From the NCBI RefSeq assembly GCF_030272615.1, contig NC_081408.1, positions 770,625,336-770,689,335 of the forward strand: DNA of 64,000 nt, in the 5' to 3' direction. The notes beneath the pieces were generated by a model that saw nothing but the letters and a program-made list of their open reading frames with translations, did not search any database and had not been told where the DNA came from. The position numbers and the translations under genes were made by a program. This document shows positions 36,500 through 49,446 of this stretch, in pieces. The first letter of the stretch is position 1. Every line of letters starts with the position of its first letter. The stretch comes from Cryptomeria japonica (taxonomy: Eukaryota; Streptophyta; Pinopsida; Cupressales; Cupressaceae).

Positions 36500-37331
36500 G
36501 TGACGTCCTTTCTGCCACAGTAAAATACCTAACTCAATTTTTCAGAGCCTTTGGACGAACAAATAATAAAGGTTGTGTTGAAACTGGTGAAGTATAGACT
36601 TTTTAATTTTCTTTTTAGATTTTAATTAGATGAGCATGTTGTCTTTTTCTTCACATTCCTTACAGCTTTTACCCTTTCTTTCGTTTTAGGGTTGTCCTTT
36701 TCGGCCTCATTTTTCTTGAGGAGCAAGGAGTCTTTTTCCACATCTTCAATATTCAAATGTGTCTTTTCTAAATGAAGAATATGACTTCTCGAGGTTCTAG
36801 AAGGGTAGATTTAATTTCTTGATTTGTGACCTCGTGACCTATTTATTCTAAATTTGAAAGTTCTATATCTAACTAATTATTAAGTTCTATATTTAATTAG
36901 TGGAAAGATAGGAGAAAGGATTCATTAATCATATACTTTAATTTCATGCTTTCAAGTTGTTGAATATATATATATAATCATATATTAAAATAATAATAAT
37001 AAATATTCACATTAAAGTTAAGGTAAATCAAATCATGAAATGCTAAGAAAATGTATGGAAATATAAGCTCCAAAATTTTAGGATATTATGAAAAATTGAC
37101 GTTTGAATTAGAGTTTTAAGAATGTAATTTAAATAAGAAAACAATAATGAAAGACACTTGTAAATATGTAACTTTTAAAATAGTGTTGAATAGAAAATTG
37201 TTTGTTAGTCTCTTTTGATGTAATTTGTTTCATGTTTACAGTATTGATTTGATCAGCTAGCATGCTTTTGTCATGGCATATTGCAGTAATTGTTGTTTTT
37301 TGCTTCAGTTTGATGGGTTGCATTGGCTTGT
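36500..37331. other. No recognisable gene
   Basis: AT-rich, with an (AT)n patch near 36968 and an ATAATAAT patch near 36990. Nothing else is seen. Confidence 0.4.
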
Positions 37332-38993
37332 GTAATGCCCACCAAAATACCCTAGAGAAATACATTAACTAATGATACAAAATAGCGATAATTTTTTTTT
37401 TTTTAAACATCATATACACTAATGCAACATACACAATCAACTACTCATATGCATTTAACACAACAACAATTACACATCATAGACATAACATACAAACCAT
37501 AATACGCAAGCGGATATAAACAACAATAATCATCTACCTTCCCTAGGGTATCTGAACGTCATTACTTAACTAACCACTTATCCAATTCTAAACATGATAA
37601 CATATTTACTTCCATAATTCAAAAGCAAACTAACTTACTATCATTAATTCCTTTCACACAACCATACAAGAATTCATTAATTTATCTTAGAAAGATCTAT
37701 GATTATTTTAACCTTCCCATTAAGTTCATTTTAAAGCACCAATACCAAATGTTCCTAAACCCAACCAATCATTTCCTTAAGCATCACATACACATATCAA
37801 TACCAATTGCCCATTCATTTAACCTTAGCAATATGAACCAATTACATCATCTAAATACAAGGTACACATCCATATTTCAATATCAATATTTCCAATTAAT
37901 GAATCATTCTCAAGATACATATAACACATCATTTTCCTAATAACATCTACTAGATACATGATTACAATGTTTTTACAACAATGAGCAAAGCTCTCATTTA
38001 CAATTACATATACATGTCAAATGAATCATGATCAATAAGTTGCTACAAATATCCATCCATGAACTAAATAGATAAGAGATTCACATCCACGCAAGCATCC
38101 AAGAAAAGCATCCACGGAAGAACATCCCAATGGAAGAAAGGCACCAACCATCGACCATGTGGAACCAAAGGAACCACCCCCTCGTGCTAGGAGATGACAC
38201 AAGATCCCACACACACTCTAGATCTAAGCTGACACCTATCAACCAAAGAGGAAATGACTCTAACACGACCAAGGAGAAACATACCAAACAACCAAGAGAA
38301 CTCCAGAGGCAATTCAACAAGAAGATAAAAGGAACTAGAATCAACATGTAGGGAAAGAGTGTCATCACATGCTACCACATAGGATACACATGTGGAACCG
38401 TCTCAACCTTTGAGGAAATCAAGGAGTTCAGTTTACTCGTTTTCCAAATCCTCTACCTCACTCTGGTATTCAATTCATGAGATAGGCACCACTCAACACA
38501 TTTATTATCTTGTTTAGATGAGTTACTCTACCTAAGATTAATTATTATGTTATCACTTGTCAATTACAATGGAAAACCTCCAATGAGCTATCCAATCAGT
38601 CTAGACCTCGACTATCTTACTCAAGAATCTTAGTAGTTTGTTCCTTGTGACCTCGACAAACTCATGTAAGCTCACTCCCCCTACTTAAACAATAAAGCTC
38701 ATAAACCAAAATCTTGCTAACCAAGATCGAACATCATAAATACACTTTGAGCCAATAACACAATCCAACATAGTTACATAAATCTCATAAAGAAAAGAAC
38801 CATCATCATAGCAAGGTGTTATACATCTTGCAACCAAACGAATAATCAAATATTATATTAAATCTCTATTTCAAACAACTAAGAGCACTCAGAAACATGA
38901 CACAACCTCTGGACAGACCCCCTAAACAAATTGAGAATCCAAAAGCTCAAACTGCAAACTCCACAAGGCGAAATGATACACACAACACAAAAT

Positions 38994-39222
38994 AACACAT
39001 ATGATAAGCATAATAGTGCATAGAACTATTTCTTCAACACATGATTAATCCTTAAGCGCGTACAATAGCTGTTATAGCACATTCAACATCTGTTTCAATG
39101 CATATGATCTACAATTTAAAGTATATGGAAAACAATTTAGTGCATATGACAATTTAAGTAGCGCATATGACAGATTAAGTAGTGCATATGATTATTGTTT
39201 TAGCGCATATGACATAGAAAGG
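38994..39222 (+). repeat. 21-bp periodic array (GCGCATATGA family), copy at 39 kb
   Basis: Units resembling AGCGCATATGAC start at 38994, 39015, 39036, 39055, 39076, 39097, 39118, 39139, 39160, 39181 and 39202. All are spaced exactly 21 bp except one 19-bp step. The units have the same consensus and strand as the array at 44431-44662. Confidence 0.9.
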
Positions 39223-40660
39223 GAAAACTGTCGAAAAAGGCTAAGTTATGACTTCAAATTAAAAATCACGGAAAAAGATCTAAGTCCCAAAATCAGACTG
39301 AAAACTGATGTCCAGCCAATACCAAAATAAAGACGTAAACAAATCAAAATAACATAGAATAATCAGGAAGAATTCTCCATTCCAAAACTACACAGCAAAT
39401 ACCCAAACTTAACAAAAATGGAGTTACCAAAAGCCTCTTACAACCCATAGAGAACCCAAAACAAGACAATACTCCATCAAAACCACAACTAAACACATTT
39501 CAATCAATAATTGAGAGAAAAGAGCAAGACTTCATCACAGACAAAGATATAGAGTCGTATATTCACGACAACGACCATATCCTCAAATTATTTTTCCCAT
39601 TTCTTAAAATTAAATCATAGGTTAAATTTTATGTAAGGAAATATTTTATAAGCCAACTATACAAAACTATATTGATAAATTATTTTCCCCAAATTCTCGA
39701 GAATACATGTGAAGACAATCTTTCCAAATTGAAAATCTTGAAGTAAAAACCTCCAACCTGGTAATACACAGAAACAAGAATTTGATGAAGAAAATCCACA
39801 AGCCAAGCAATCCAAATTCCTTCAAGATCCAAAATCCAACTCCAACAAAAATGCATTTGAAAAGCCAACCTTGCAAGTGAAAATCCCAGAAAATGCCAAC
39901 TCTGCAACATCCTTAGAAAGCCAAATAAATAGAAAATCAAAACTAAAATTGTAGAAAATCCCAGCCAATCAAAATATTACTAAATAATATATTTCTTACC
40001 AACCATCTCAAAAACCAAGGTAAGAATGATAAAATATTATTTACTTTACTTACCCAAAACATAACCAATAGAATAATAGGGTAGGTAGAAAGAATCTACC
40101 AAGCAACCCAAGAGAGTAAAAAGAGAATAATAGTAATAATATAAACAACTCATAAAATCATGGGCACAAATAAATATAAAAGCCCAATAATAAATAAACC
40201 AAGGCTATATTAAATTAAAGCCACAATAATAAATCAAAGACTATTTATATAAATAAATATTCTAATTAATAATAAAGCCCTTCCTTACCAAATGATGATA
40301 TTAATATTAATTTATAAATACTTATTATTAGATATTATACCAACTATTCATTTAATTAAATATTATAAACTATATTAATCTTTTATTTTAATTTAACATT
40401 ATTAAACTATATAAATTAATTTAATAAAACAATTAATAATTAACCAAACTACACAAGGCAAGCCACCATAAAAATGATCCAAGAAAATATTACACACACT
40501 ACCCATGACTCACGCCAAGATTCTAAACTGACAAAGGTAATCAATCTTAAACCTAGAGTGTAGAATGAGATTTTATGTCATCTCTGATCAACTTGCCATT
40601 GGGATAAGACACGCTCAAACTTGTGAAGCTGGGTGGAGTCGATGTCTGGTACCTGCAAAT

Positions 40661-40722
40661 CCTGCATCCACAAAGCCACGATACAATATATACAATGACA
40701 CATCCTGCATCCACAAAGCCAC
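40661..40722. repeat. 42-bp direct repeat
   Basis: CCTGCATCCACAAAGCCAC occurs at 40661 and 40703. Confidence 0.85.
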
Positions 40723-41183
40723 ATACAAGTGATAGAGAATCACAATGGCACATCTTGCTTGCAATGAGTGATGTGACATCGTCCCTATCACGAAGACAAT
40801 AGAAGACACTTGAAAACAATCAAGCAATATCATAATAAATCTCACATCATGAAATAGGGTTAGCTCATCATAAAATATCCTCAAATCACCGTAAAAGAAT
40901 ATAGTTATTACATAGAAATAGATACATATAAGTCATCAAATGAGCACCTATCATCATAATAACCATATAACAATCCATAATATCATCATCCACATGAAAT
41001 AATAGTGTCAAATGCACAATAATATGCCCAATATCCAAGATAAAGCATCTAAATCACATGTAAATCCACAATAGCCTAATCCAAGCATCACAAGATGGTC
41101 TATGCTATGACAATCCTCTTTTTAAGATTGTTAATTATTTCTTTTGTATCATTTATTGCTTTGTTCAATAAAAAAATAAAAAT

Positions 41184-41450
41184 CTTTAGGTTAATCAAGT
41201 GTAATGCTTATACATAGGTATAAATTAATTTAGATTAATAGGTATATGGCTAATACATTTTGATACTAATTATAAATTATGAAAGTAAATGCATTTAGCT
41301 TTATGATCAGAGAATATAGAAAATGAAAACTTTAGGTTAACCAAATGAAATGTATACATAGCCATAAATTAACCTAGGCCATAAATTAACCTAGATTTAA
41401 CAGGTACATAATTAATGTATTTTGATCCTAAATATAGGTATTGAAAGCAA
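41184..41450. repeat. Imperfect 146-bp tandem duplication
   Basis: Copies begin CTTTAGGTTAATCAAG at 41184 and CTTTAGGTTAACCAAA at 41330. They share TTGATACTAATTAT-like and ATAAATTAA words, with extra short duplications in the second copy. Confidence 0.7.
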
Positions 41451-42749
41451 ATGTATCAATAAGGGTATTTATCTTAATGATCAAAGGATGAATGTTATTT
41501 GATAAAGATTTTAAATTTTGAGTGTTGTTGACTTGGAAATATAATCTTTCTATTGTTGAAGTGCTTTAGATCCTAAATTAAAAATATGTTTTGTTGAATC
41601 AAATTTTTAGCTATGGTTCTTTGTGGATTTATCTCTCTAATGTGTAGATTTGATCTTTGTGATTTTGTATCTTTACTTTATAATTTGTTAAGTTCCCCTT
41701 TTTTTGTTTTGCCTTAAACTCTAATATCTAAAACTAGATGTGTTTAGAAATACTTTGGAGGGATTGTCATTATATTGCAAGGAGGTACATTCACCTAGGT
41801 CAATGCCTAAGAAATACATGTAAGGTATTGAATGTGGAAAGGAAGTGCCCTAAAAGATGCATACATATTCTATACTCCTAAGTGCATTAGATCCAAGTCT
41901 TCAACTATTGATTGCTCCTTATATGCTTCTAGAATAAGAAATAATGTAGGAGAGACGAGATTACATAAAATGAGTGCAATGAATGCCTTTTAATACTAGC
42001 ACATTGTATGGAATTGCACAAACATATGTTTAGTCAATTCATAATGAATAGTAGAAAGGGCAAGAGTTGACTAAATTTGAATTCAGAGTTTAGAAAGATA
42101 TAGATTAAGTTTGTGATCATAGTTTCACCGACTATTATAGGAATGTCCTTAGGTAGGCAAATGGTAGATCTAAGTGGATTATAGATAAAGTGGAATAAGT
42201 GTAAGGAAATAAATGTGTAGCAGAGGTGAATGTATCAAAGTATGTACATGCATGAATAAAGTGATAGGTAAATGGATGAGAATGGGTATAGGAATATATA
42301 AAATTTAGGATAATGAATCTAGCTTCATACAAAATTATAGTTTGTCAATATGTCCATGTATCAAAGCATTCTCTCAAAATAGACACAAGACCAAGTCATT
42401 TGAATTAGTGTATTGTTCCAATGAGAGCATAGTGCATGTAGGTAAAGGAATACTTACCTAGGTTTATTGTCTTATATAGCAAACCATTAAAGAATATTGT
42501 CAACGTAGTTACTCTAATTGAACAAAAAAAATATGAACTTGATCATTTCTAATTTTCATTTTAAATGCATTGAAAAGTTGAGTTTAAGCTCTCTAATAAC
42601 TACCTTGCTATTTCTGATAAACATTTCATCAACATATAAAACAATAATTAAAAATTTGACCATCAATAACATTAAAATCAACACAACAATCTTCCTCACT
42701 TGTCAAAAAGACTTTTAAGGAAAAAACATCAAGCTTATAATATTCTATA
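41451..42749. other. No recognisable gene
   Basis: AT-rich stretch up to the Tat-like LTR. No coding or RNA feature is supported. Confidence 0.4.
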
Positions 42750-44337
42750 TGTAGACAGCTAAAAGTTGCACAATGAATTAAGTGAATTTTATTCATTTAA
42801 TTATCCCCAATTCTTCCAATTAATTAAATTAATATTTAATTAATATCTCTATTCTTCTAATTGACCTTTTAATCAAATTAAATATTCAATTAAATCTCCT
42901 TCTTCTACCTTAACCTATTAATTAAACTAAGGTTTGATTAAGTACCCTTAGCCATTTCATTGAATAAATCTTATTTATTTGATTAAAACCCCCTTTTCCC
43001 CTTTTGATATAATTCACATTTAATTGAAAAATCCCTTTGCATTTAAATAAATCAAAATTTATTTGTAAATTCCTCCACTGGCAAAATCCTACAAATGCAA
43101 GTTGCATCCCTTTTGGCTAAATTAAATCATTTTAATTTAACGAAAAATTCTATTTTCCCTCACCCACTTGAAAAATCCTACATCTCCCACTTGCATCCTA
43201 ATTTCTTCTAGAAACCCTCTAATCCACCTTAATCTTGCCTAATTCATCTAATCATTTCTCATCCCTAAATTAGGGGAGTCATTTCCCTAAAAATGAGGAA
43301 AGTCTTCAAAATGTGTGGAAGACTCTACCTTCTTCAACAAGTTAACATGTTGAGTCTTCCAAACATGTAAGGCTCTTACAAAACCACTAGAGGTTTTTCT
43401 CTTTGGGCAAGTTAACCTTCCAAAGCCTTCCCAAGAAAATTTAATGCTCTTACAAGCCCACACCCCTTAGCCATGATGGTTGTCCCTTTAACCATTTCCC
43501 CATGTTGCACAAGAGTTTGCTTCTTGGGTAATAGCATGCCTCCTTGGGTAATGACATTATCCAATGTCCTAACCTCTAGAGGTTAACCCTAATTCTTTCT
43601 TAGCATCCTCTCAAGCCATCTCAAGGTGACATTTGTCAACTTGGGATTGGATTGAATCCCTCTCATGGATTGATAACTTTCAATCATAGCCCTTGTTGAG
43701 ATTACTCAATCTCAACCATCCATTTTTCTATTTTGCCTATAAATAGAGCCCATTCCTTCTTCAATTCATCTAATCCTCTTGTGCATCCAAATTATAGTCA
43801 TTTTGCAAGTTAAGGATCTCATCTTGTCATCTTCAAGCATCCAAGTTTTCAAGCATTAACATTATAGCACTTAGCATTTGCACCATGCTTTAAGTTATTT
43901 TAGTTAGCTTAATTTCATATCAATTACTTAGTTTTCATCTTCATCTAGCTTATTTAGTTCATCTTAATCTTCAATTTGGAATTAGCATAGCTTCATCTCA
44001 TCTTCATCATCTTGATCATATCTAGTTTTGTATCTTGCATCCTTAGTTTTCATCCATCATCTCACCATTCACTAGGATCTTAGTTGCATGCATTTTGATC
44101 CTAGAATCATCATTAAAATATCATTCTCTAGGTTGTCCTCTAAGAGATCAAGTGCTTTTCCAAGTGAGGGCCACCTTAAATCTTGAAAATCTTTAGGGAT
44201 AGAGGAGCATGAGATGATTTTGAGAGTTTTTGGTTCACTAACTTGTTTTTGTGATTTCTAACTCTAATGCAATGTTTCATATGTATGTTTGAGATGTTTT
44301 CCCCTCTTGTAGGCTAACACCACATTTCTGACATACA
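42750..44337 (+). repeat. 5' LTR of the Tat-like element
   Basis: Starts TGTAGACAGCTAAAAG and ends TGACATACA. A clear TATA box, CCTATAAATAGAG, lies at about 43736-43748. The first 200 bp consist of AATTAAAT and TTCTTC words and resemble the head of the LTR at 54259. Confidence 0.8.
43738..43745 (+). promoter_or_regulatory. TATA box of the Tat-like LTR
   Basis: TATAAATA in a CCTATAAATAGAGCCC context, about 600 bp before the LTR end, marking the likely U3/R transition. Confidence 0.7.
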
Positions 44338-44341
44338 TTAA

Positions 44342-44360
44342 TTGGAGCCCACTGTGGGGC
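44342..44360 (+). other. Primer-binding site, non-Met type
   Basis: TTGGAGCCCACTGTGGGGC lies four bases after the LTR end. It has the TGGxGCCCACxGTGGGG shape used by Tat and related gypsy elements. The exact tRNA was not determined. Confidence 0.6.
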
Positions 44361-44430
44361 TAGACCCCTAAAAATTCCAAATTTCTAACATTTTCCGCAG
44401 GTTCATGCCCAGAAATGTTAACCATAGTTT

Positions 44431-44662
44431 AGCGCATATGATCCCTTTTCTGGCGCATATAACAATTCTTTTAGTGCATTTAACCTTTGTTTTAGCGCAT
44501 ATGAGCAATTATGTAGTGCATATGATAGATATTTTAGCGCATATGTAACTTTATTTAGCACATTTAATCCTTTATGTGGCGCATATGATAGTTCTTTTAG
44601 CGCATATGATTTGTATTTTGGCACATTTGGCTCGTCTTTTAGCACATTTGAGATAGAGTCAA
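44431..44662 (+). repeat. 21-bp perfectly phased array (GCGCATATGA family)
   Basis: Eleven unit starts at 44431, 44452, 44473, 44494, 44515, 44536, 44557, 44578, 44599, 44620 and 44641, every step exactly 21 bp. The consensus is AGCGCATATGA plus a T-rich spacer ending TTTT. Variants use GTGCATATG, GCACATTTG or GTGCATTTA. It lies in the transcribed leader, 90 bp after the PBS. Confidence 0.97.
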
Positions 44663-44789
44663 AAATTTGTAACCTAAGTTTGAATTTAGGCTTGTGTAAG
44701 CCCACCTAAGGTTTTGATTTTTCACTAACTTCTTTTTTTTGCAGGTTGGAGGAGTTAGAATTAGGAATTTTGATTTCATTCTAGCTTTT

Positions 44790-45255
44790 CAAGTTGGATT
44801 AAAAAGAACTCATTTTCCTTTGGATTAAAAAGAACTTCATACTTTCATTTTGAGCTTAAAAAGAACCAGATTTTTTTCTTTAGGCTTAAAAAGAACCTCA
44901 TTGCAAGGTAAAAAGAACAACAAAATCACACTTTTTCTTTCTTGCAAGTTAGGGAAAAACACTTCAAATTTGGGCTTTAAAAAAATAAGACAAATTTCAA
45001 CTTTCTTGCAAAAGGATGAAAAGAACAATCCACCTTATTCTTGCAAGTTAAAAGGAACAAGCCACAATTTCTAATTTTGCAAAGGGAATTACTTTCTAGC
45101 AACGTGCTTTACTTTATGTTGACTAGGGTTCTCTCTTCCTAGTCTAGAGAATCATTACTACGAAGGATTAAAAAGAACACCATGTTTGGTTGGAGCAACA
45201 TCTCCAATTAGGATTTAGCAAATCATTGCTTTGGAAGGATAAAATGAACATTGTT
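44790..45255 (+). repeat. Irregular array of the TTAAAAAGAAC motif
   Basis: TTAAAAAGAAC or a close variant occurs nine times: about 44798, 44824, 44856, 44886, 44908, 45016, 45049, 45164 and 45240. All are on the same strand, with spacings from about 21 to 115 bp. The motif is almost absent elsewhere in the window. Confidence 0.8.
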
Positions 45256-45359
45256 TGCCTTGTCTTGAGTGGTAAGTATATGTTCTCCCCTTAATTGGGT
45301 GACCAAAAAGCCAAACCCACTCTTTTTCATGCTTTCTTTACTTTCAAGCAAATTAAATC

Positions 45360-45480
45360 CTTTAGAGGGCCTGTCTTCTTGAAGCCTTGAGGGGGATAGT
45401 GAGATGAGTATGACCCAAGTGGGCAATGACTTTATTGTTAAACCCACTATAATCAAATGTGGAGGCTGATGAAAATCCCC
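45360..45480 (+). other. Conserved leader block shared with the second Tat-like element
   Basis: AGAGGGCCTGTCTTC, GACCCAAGTGG and CCACTATAATCAAATGT occur here in the same order and spacing class as at 56337-56455, although the rest of the two leaders is unalike. Confidence 0.75.
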
Positions 45481-46577
45481 TCCAATGGAAGTGTGTGTTT
45501 GATAGCCTTCCCCCAGTATCCTTTTGATGCAAAAAACCTTTGTTCTAAAGGTTGGGGAGCCTCTTGATTGAGTTTATCATTTTCCGCACCGAACAAAATC
45601 CTTACTACGAACCTTAGCATTAGAAATCTTGAGTCGAGTCAGTTGGCATACGTTGGCAATATCATAGTGCAAGAGTGGGGAAGAATCCACCCCCAAGATT
45701 ACTCACCATATATCTCCCAAGATAACTACCCAATTGTGAAGCAATTCACTTTGGGTTAATTTCTGGAAAAAGGCAAAAAAATGGGCGCCCTCTAGGGGGT
45801 GACAAGGTTGTTTGAGCTAATGGAGTATCGAGACTAGTGGGCTATGATATTGTCAATGACCTTTGAATAAAGAGTCTATCTGATGTGTATTTATTGTAAT
45901 CCAAACCAGTGAAAACATTAGGGATTTGAACACATCCTCAAAGGAACATACACTCATTGTTTAGCATTAGGATGGCCATTGTTTTCATGTGTCCTATGTA
46001 TTCTTGTCATAAATGCTAAAATATCTTGCAAAAATATCCAAAAATCAAACTAAAAAAATATTAGTTCAAAAATAAAGAGAGGTTATAGGTTAAGAATTTT
46101 TTTAAATCCAACCAAGCACCTTTGGAGGTGGTTATCAACATTTCAACTATATTTAGGAAAGATTTTCATCCAACCAATAAAGAGGAGTATCAAAACCAAG
46201 TGATCAAGAATTTATCATCCAACTATCTCAACAACAATACCTAGCTAGGTATTCAAGTTAGTCAAATCAAGTTTCCATATCGAGAAACTTTATCCATATC
46301 ATTTGACACACTTTGTCATAGGGGCCTATCGAACAAACCCTCTATTCGACTTAGTAAGCTTGAGTATTTGAAATGAAGTATCCATATCAACCATCAACAT
46401 CAACACTCTTTGATCATTTATATGACCACTCCCCATATTTTGAGAAGAAGTCTTTGTCAAAAGACTAAGTTGAAGAAGAGACAACCTAGTCCTAGGGCCC
46501 TTATCAAGAGGAGAAAATTTCTCTACATCAATCATCAACTCTTTACGTCACATCACATTTTCTTGCGTAATATGTGA
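45481..46577 (+). other. Remaining leader of the Tat-like element
   Basis: No coding homology. It follows the conserved block and precedes the gag frame. Confidence 0.5.
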
Positions 46578-48740
46578 TTGTACCTTCAAGGAAAATCTAA
46601 CGAGTTTGACAAAGAACCTTTGAGAAGTAGGGCTTACATTCAGAATGAAGCATTCAATCAATGCCTTAACAATGGGGGAAAGGTCAATCTCGCCTTATTT
46701 TCAAAATTTCGCATCACTTACAACAAGGCTCAACCTGAGCCACTAGCTCCACTAAGAACCCATTAGAAGAGGAGGAATTCACTACTATAGAAATATATTG
46801 ATTCCCATTGGCATTCGATCTCGAAAAGGCAAAGAATTGGATCCACAATCGGAATCTAGCATGAGTCATAGGGAATCCAACCCTTTTGACGAATACACAA
46901 ATATGGAATAAGAGGAGATCACTGAGGAACTCATCCAACAATGCCAACAAAGCGTCGCCTTCCAAAAGCTCGTGGAAAGGCTTAAATATGCAGATAAACA
47001 AAAGTACCTCCTCATGTTAAATAGCAAAGGAATCCCGATGCATGAGGATTTTGACATAGAAAATTCAACGAATGAAAGAATCCCAATAACAAGGCCAAGG
47101 GCCTACACATTCACTCAAAATCAAGAACACTTAAGAGGAAATGACACCCAAGACAATGCTTGCAACCAAGACAATACGTGTGATCATGATGATATTAGTG
47201 AACAAGGGGATGCCTGTCATTGAAGGTCCAATGAAGAAAATGTTCCCCTAGCTACATTACGCAACAACTTCAAGCACTTCAACGATAAATGCAAGACATG
47301 CAACAAGGATCCATGATAAGATACTCCTTGGAGGACATTTGTCCTTATCCTTTTGATAGGAGGTTAAACATGATACCTTTCCCACCAAATTTAGATATAC
47401 CAAAGTATGAAAAATATGATGGTAAGAGTGATCCCAGTGATCATGTCAAGGAATTTTGTACTATAAACGTGGAGTTTGCTCATAATGATATATACATGAT
47501 GAGGCTATTCCCAAGAAGTTTGGGAGGGAAAACAATGGAGTGGTTGTCAAAAATCACACCTCCCATCAGATCATTTGATGAGTTGGTGAATAAATTCATT
47601 ACACAGTACTCCTACAATATCCAACATGAGCTCACCATGCTTGACATATGCAATACGAAGCAAAAGAACAATGAAACATTCACGATTTTCTTACAATGAT
47701 GGAGACACATGGTCTCAAGGTACCCACACGATGTACCTGAAAAGGAAAAGATAGAAATCTTCATAGACAATTTAAACGATGAAACGAGTTATCAACTAAA
47801 ACCTCAATGTATACCTACTTTTACAAAATTGATAGAGAATGGTATCCAAGTAGAGGAAGCTTCGATAAAAAAGGAGACCTTAAAATTCTCTAAGGAAGGT
47901 GTTGGTTCAAACAACAACCGCACCTATAGCAATCAATATAATAACAACTCAGACAAGTCCAGATTTTGGACTAGAAACAAAAATGTTGTTAATGATGGTG
48001 TAGTCGATGCCAACAATGTAAAGTCTAAATAACTAGTGTTGACTTTGTCAGGTAACACACCATCCAACAATGATCAAAGAAGTGCCAATAAAGACATTAA
48101 CAATTATCAATGTGCTACCAACCAAGGAAACAATAACAACAACAACAACAACAACAACAACCAAGGAAACAATAACTACCAAGGGAATGACAACAACAAT
48201 AAGGGGAACAACAATAATCAAGGGGGCAATGCTAACACTCCACCTCCCCCACATGGAACAACCTATACACCATTGGGAAAAACCCTGGAATCTGCATTTC
48301 GAGAACTATTAGAAAACAAGATTATCACATTGTCAGTCATAAGCAACTTTGAACCCCAAGTCAAACCACTATGGTGGAATGACTTGCATTATTGTGATTA
48401 TCATCGAAACAAGGGGCATAGAACAAACAATTGCATGAGGTTGAAAAAACTGGTTCAAGATATTATAGATAAGAGAGACTTATCGGTTGATGATCATAAA
48501 ACCAATGGTGATCATGAGGCTTTCAAACATACTCTTCCTAATTACGACAAGAGAGGAGCATCAACATCAAACAACAATAAAGGAGCCTGCATCAATCACA
48601 TATACAAAAACGTCATAAATCACATATCAGCATGTGACAATCAAGTAAATGTCATAAAGATCAAAGGCAAACAAGAACATACATTGGTAAATGTGACAAT
48701 AAGGTCCCATAAATATGTCTTAAAGGGGGAGCACATCTAA
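46578..48740 (+). pseudogene. gag: Tat-like gag, broken
   Basis: The N-terminal part is spread over broken frames from 46578 (IQQCQQSVAFQKLVERLKYA at about 46930). The capsid domain at 47289-47880 has ICPYPFDRRLNMIPFPPN, SLGGKTMEWLSKITPP and the signature YSYNIQHELTMLDICNTKQK. An asparagine-rich segment from a (AAC)n tract (48120-48230) precedes the knuckle CDYHRNKGHRTNNC at about 48392. Each block aligns well with residues 300-640 of the intact ORF at 57622. In-frame stops at 47697, 48030 and elsewhere inactivate it. Confidence 0.9.
48120..48235 (+). repeat. (AAC)n microsatellite in gag
   Basis: AAC triplets encode a run of about eleven Asn followed by QGNNN repeats. The antisense poly-Val frame is spurious. 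Confidence 0.9.
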
Positions 48741-48879
48741 AGCAACAACTGTCCCCAAGACTCAATATAACTTGGTTGACCAACTACAAAGGACACTCGC
48801 TCAGATATCAATACTATAATTGCTCAAACTTTCACCAAAGCATAAGGATATCTTGGAGCAAGCTCTTGTATAAACAAGA

Positions 48880-49446
48880 GTTCCAAATGATCTGGATATC
48901 AATCGGTTCCAAGCCATGGTGGCACATATGGTAGTGCCATATAACATATCTTTCTCAGAACACGATGACGTCTCTTTGAGTCGTCCGCACACCACCCCGC
49001 TCCACATCGAAGTCCTAGTATACATACATTGGGTAAAAATAGTGCTAATAGATGGAGGAGTTGGTCTCATTATATGTTCCTTGAAGCTTATCCATGCATT
49101 GGGCTTCTTTGAGCAAGCTATTGACCCTAAAAAGAAGATCACTATCAAAGCCTATGATGATGAAGAAAGATCATATGAAGGAACAGTGGTACTACCCATT
49201 CAAGTAGGACCTGTGCAAAAAGACACAATGTGCCAAGTATTGGACATAGACTTGACATACAACATACTCTTGGGTCATCCTTGGATCCATGAAATGCAAG
49301 CGGTACCTTCCACGTACGATCAATGTCTCAAGTTCCCCTACAATGGACAAGAGATTTCAATATCAGCAGACACTAACCCCTTTCAATATTGCAATGCTAT
49401 GGGGGCAACTCAAAATGTCCCGGTTTCACACAATAGGGAGGCCTAA
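48880..49446 (+). pseudogene. Tat-like aspartic protease
   Basis: Reads TPLHIEVLVYIHWVK, then the active site VLIDGGVGLIICS. The relative at 60.2 kb has IDGGAGLNIC, and D-G-G instead of D-S-G is typical of Tat and Athila proteases. It continues with KAYDDEERSYEGTVVLPI and the ILLGHPWIHEM turn. This block is open from 48916 to 49446 but is isolated by stops on both sides. Confidence 0.9.

Larger units (their letters stand above)
37332..41130. mobile_element. LTR-retrotransposon-like non-coding region
   Basis: Begins TGTAATGCCCACCAAAATAC, like the TGTAATGCCC or TGTAATGTCC head of several plant gypsy LTRs. The following 3.8 kb is A- and C-rich, has no coding homology, and carries a 21-bp array like that in the Tat-like leader at 44.4 kb. 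No PBS, terminal CA or partner LTR was identified, so extent and orientation are uncertain. Confidence 0.3.

Noticed and set aside
44431-44662. CRISPR-like array of short repeats
   Set aside because: The units are contiguous 21-bp repeats without unique spacers, in a plant retroelement.
44418-44705. Minus-strand frame with a YALKELSYAL-like seven-residue repeat
   Set aside because: The peptide repeat follows automatically from the 21-bp DNA period, and the array lies in the untranslated leader of a + strand element.
48048-48254. Minus-strand poly-Val frame
   Set aside because: Antisense reading of the (AAC)n tract in gag.
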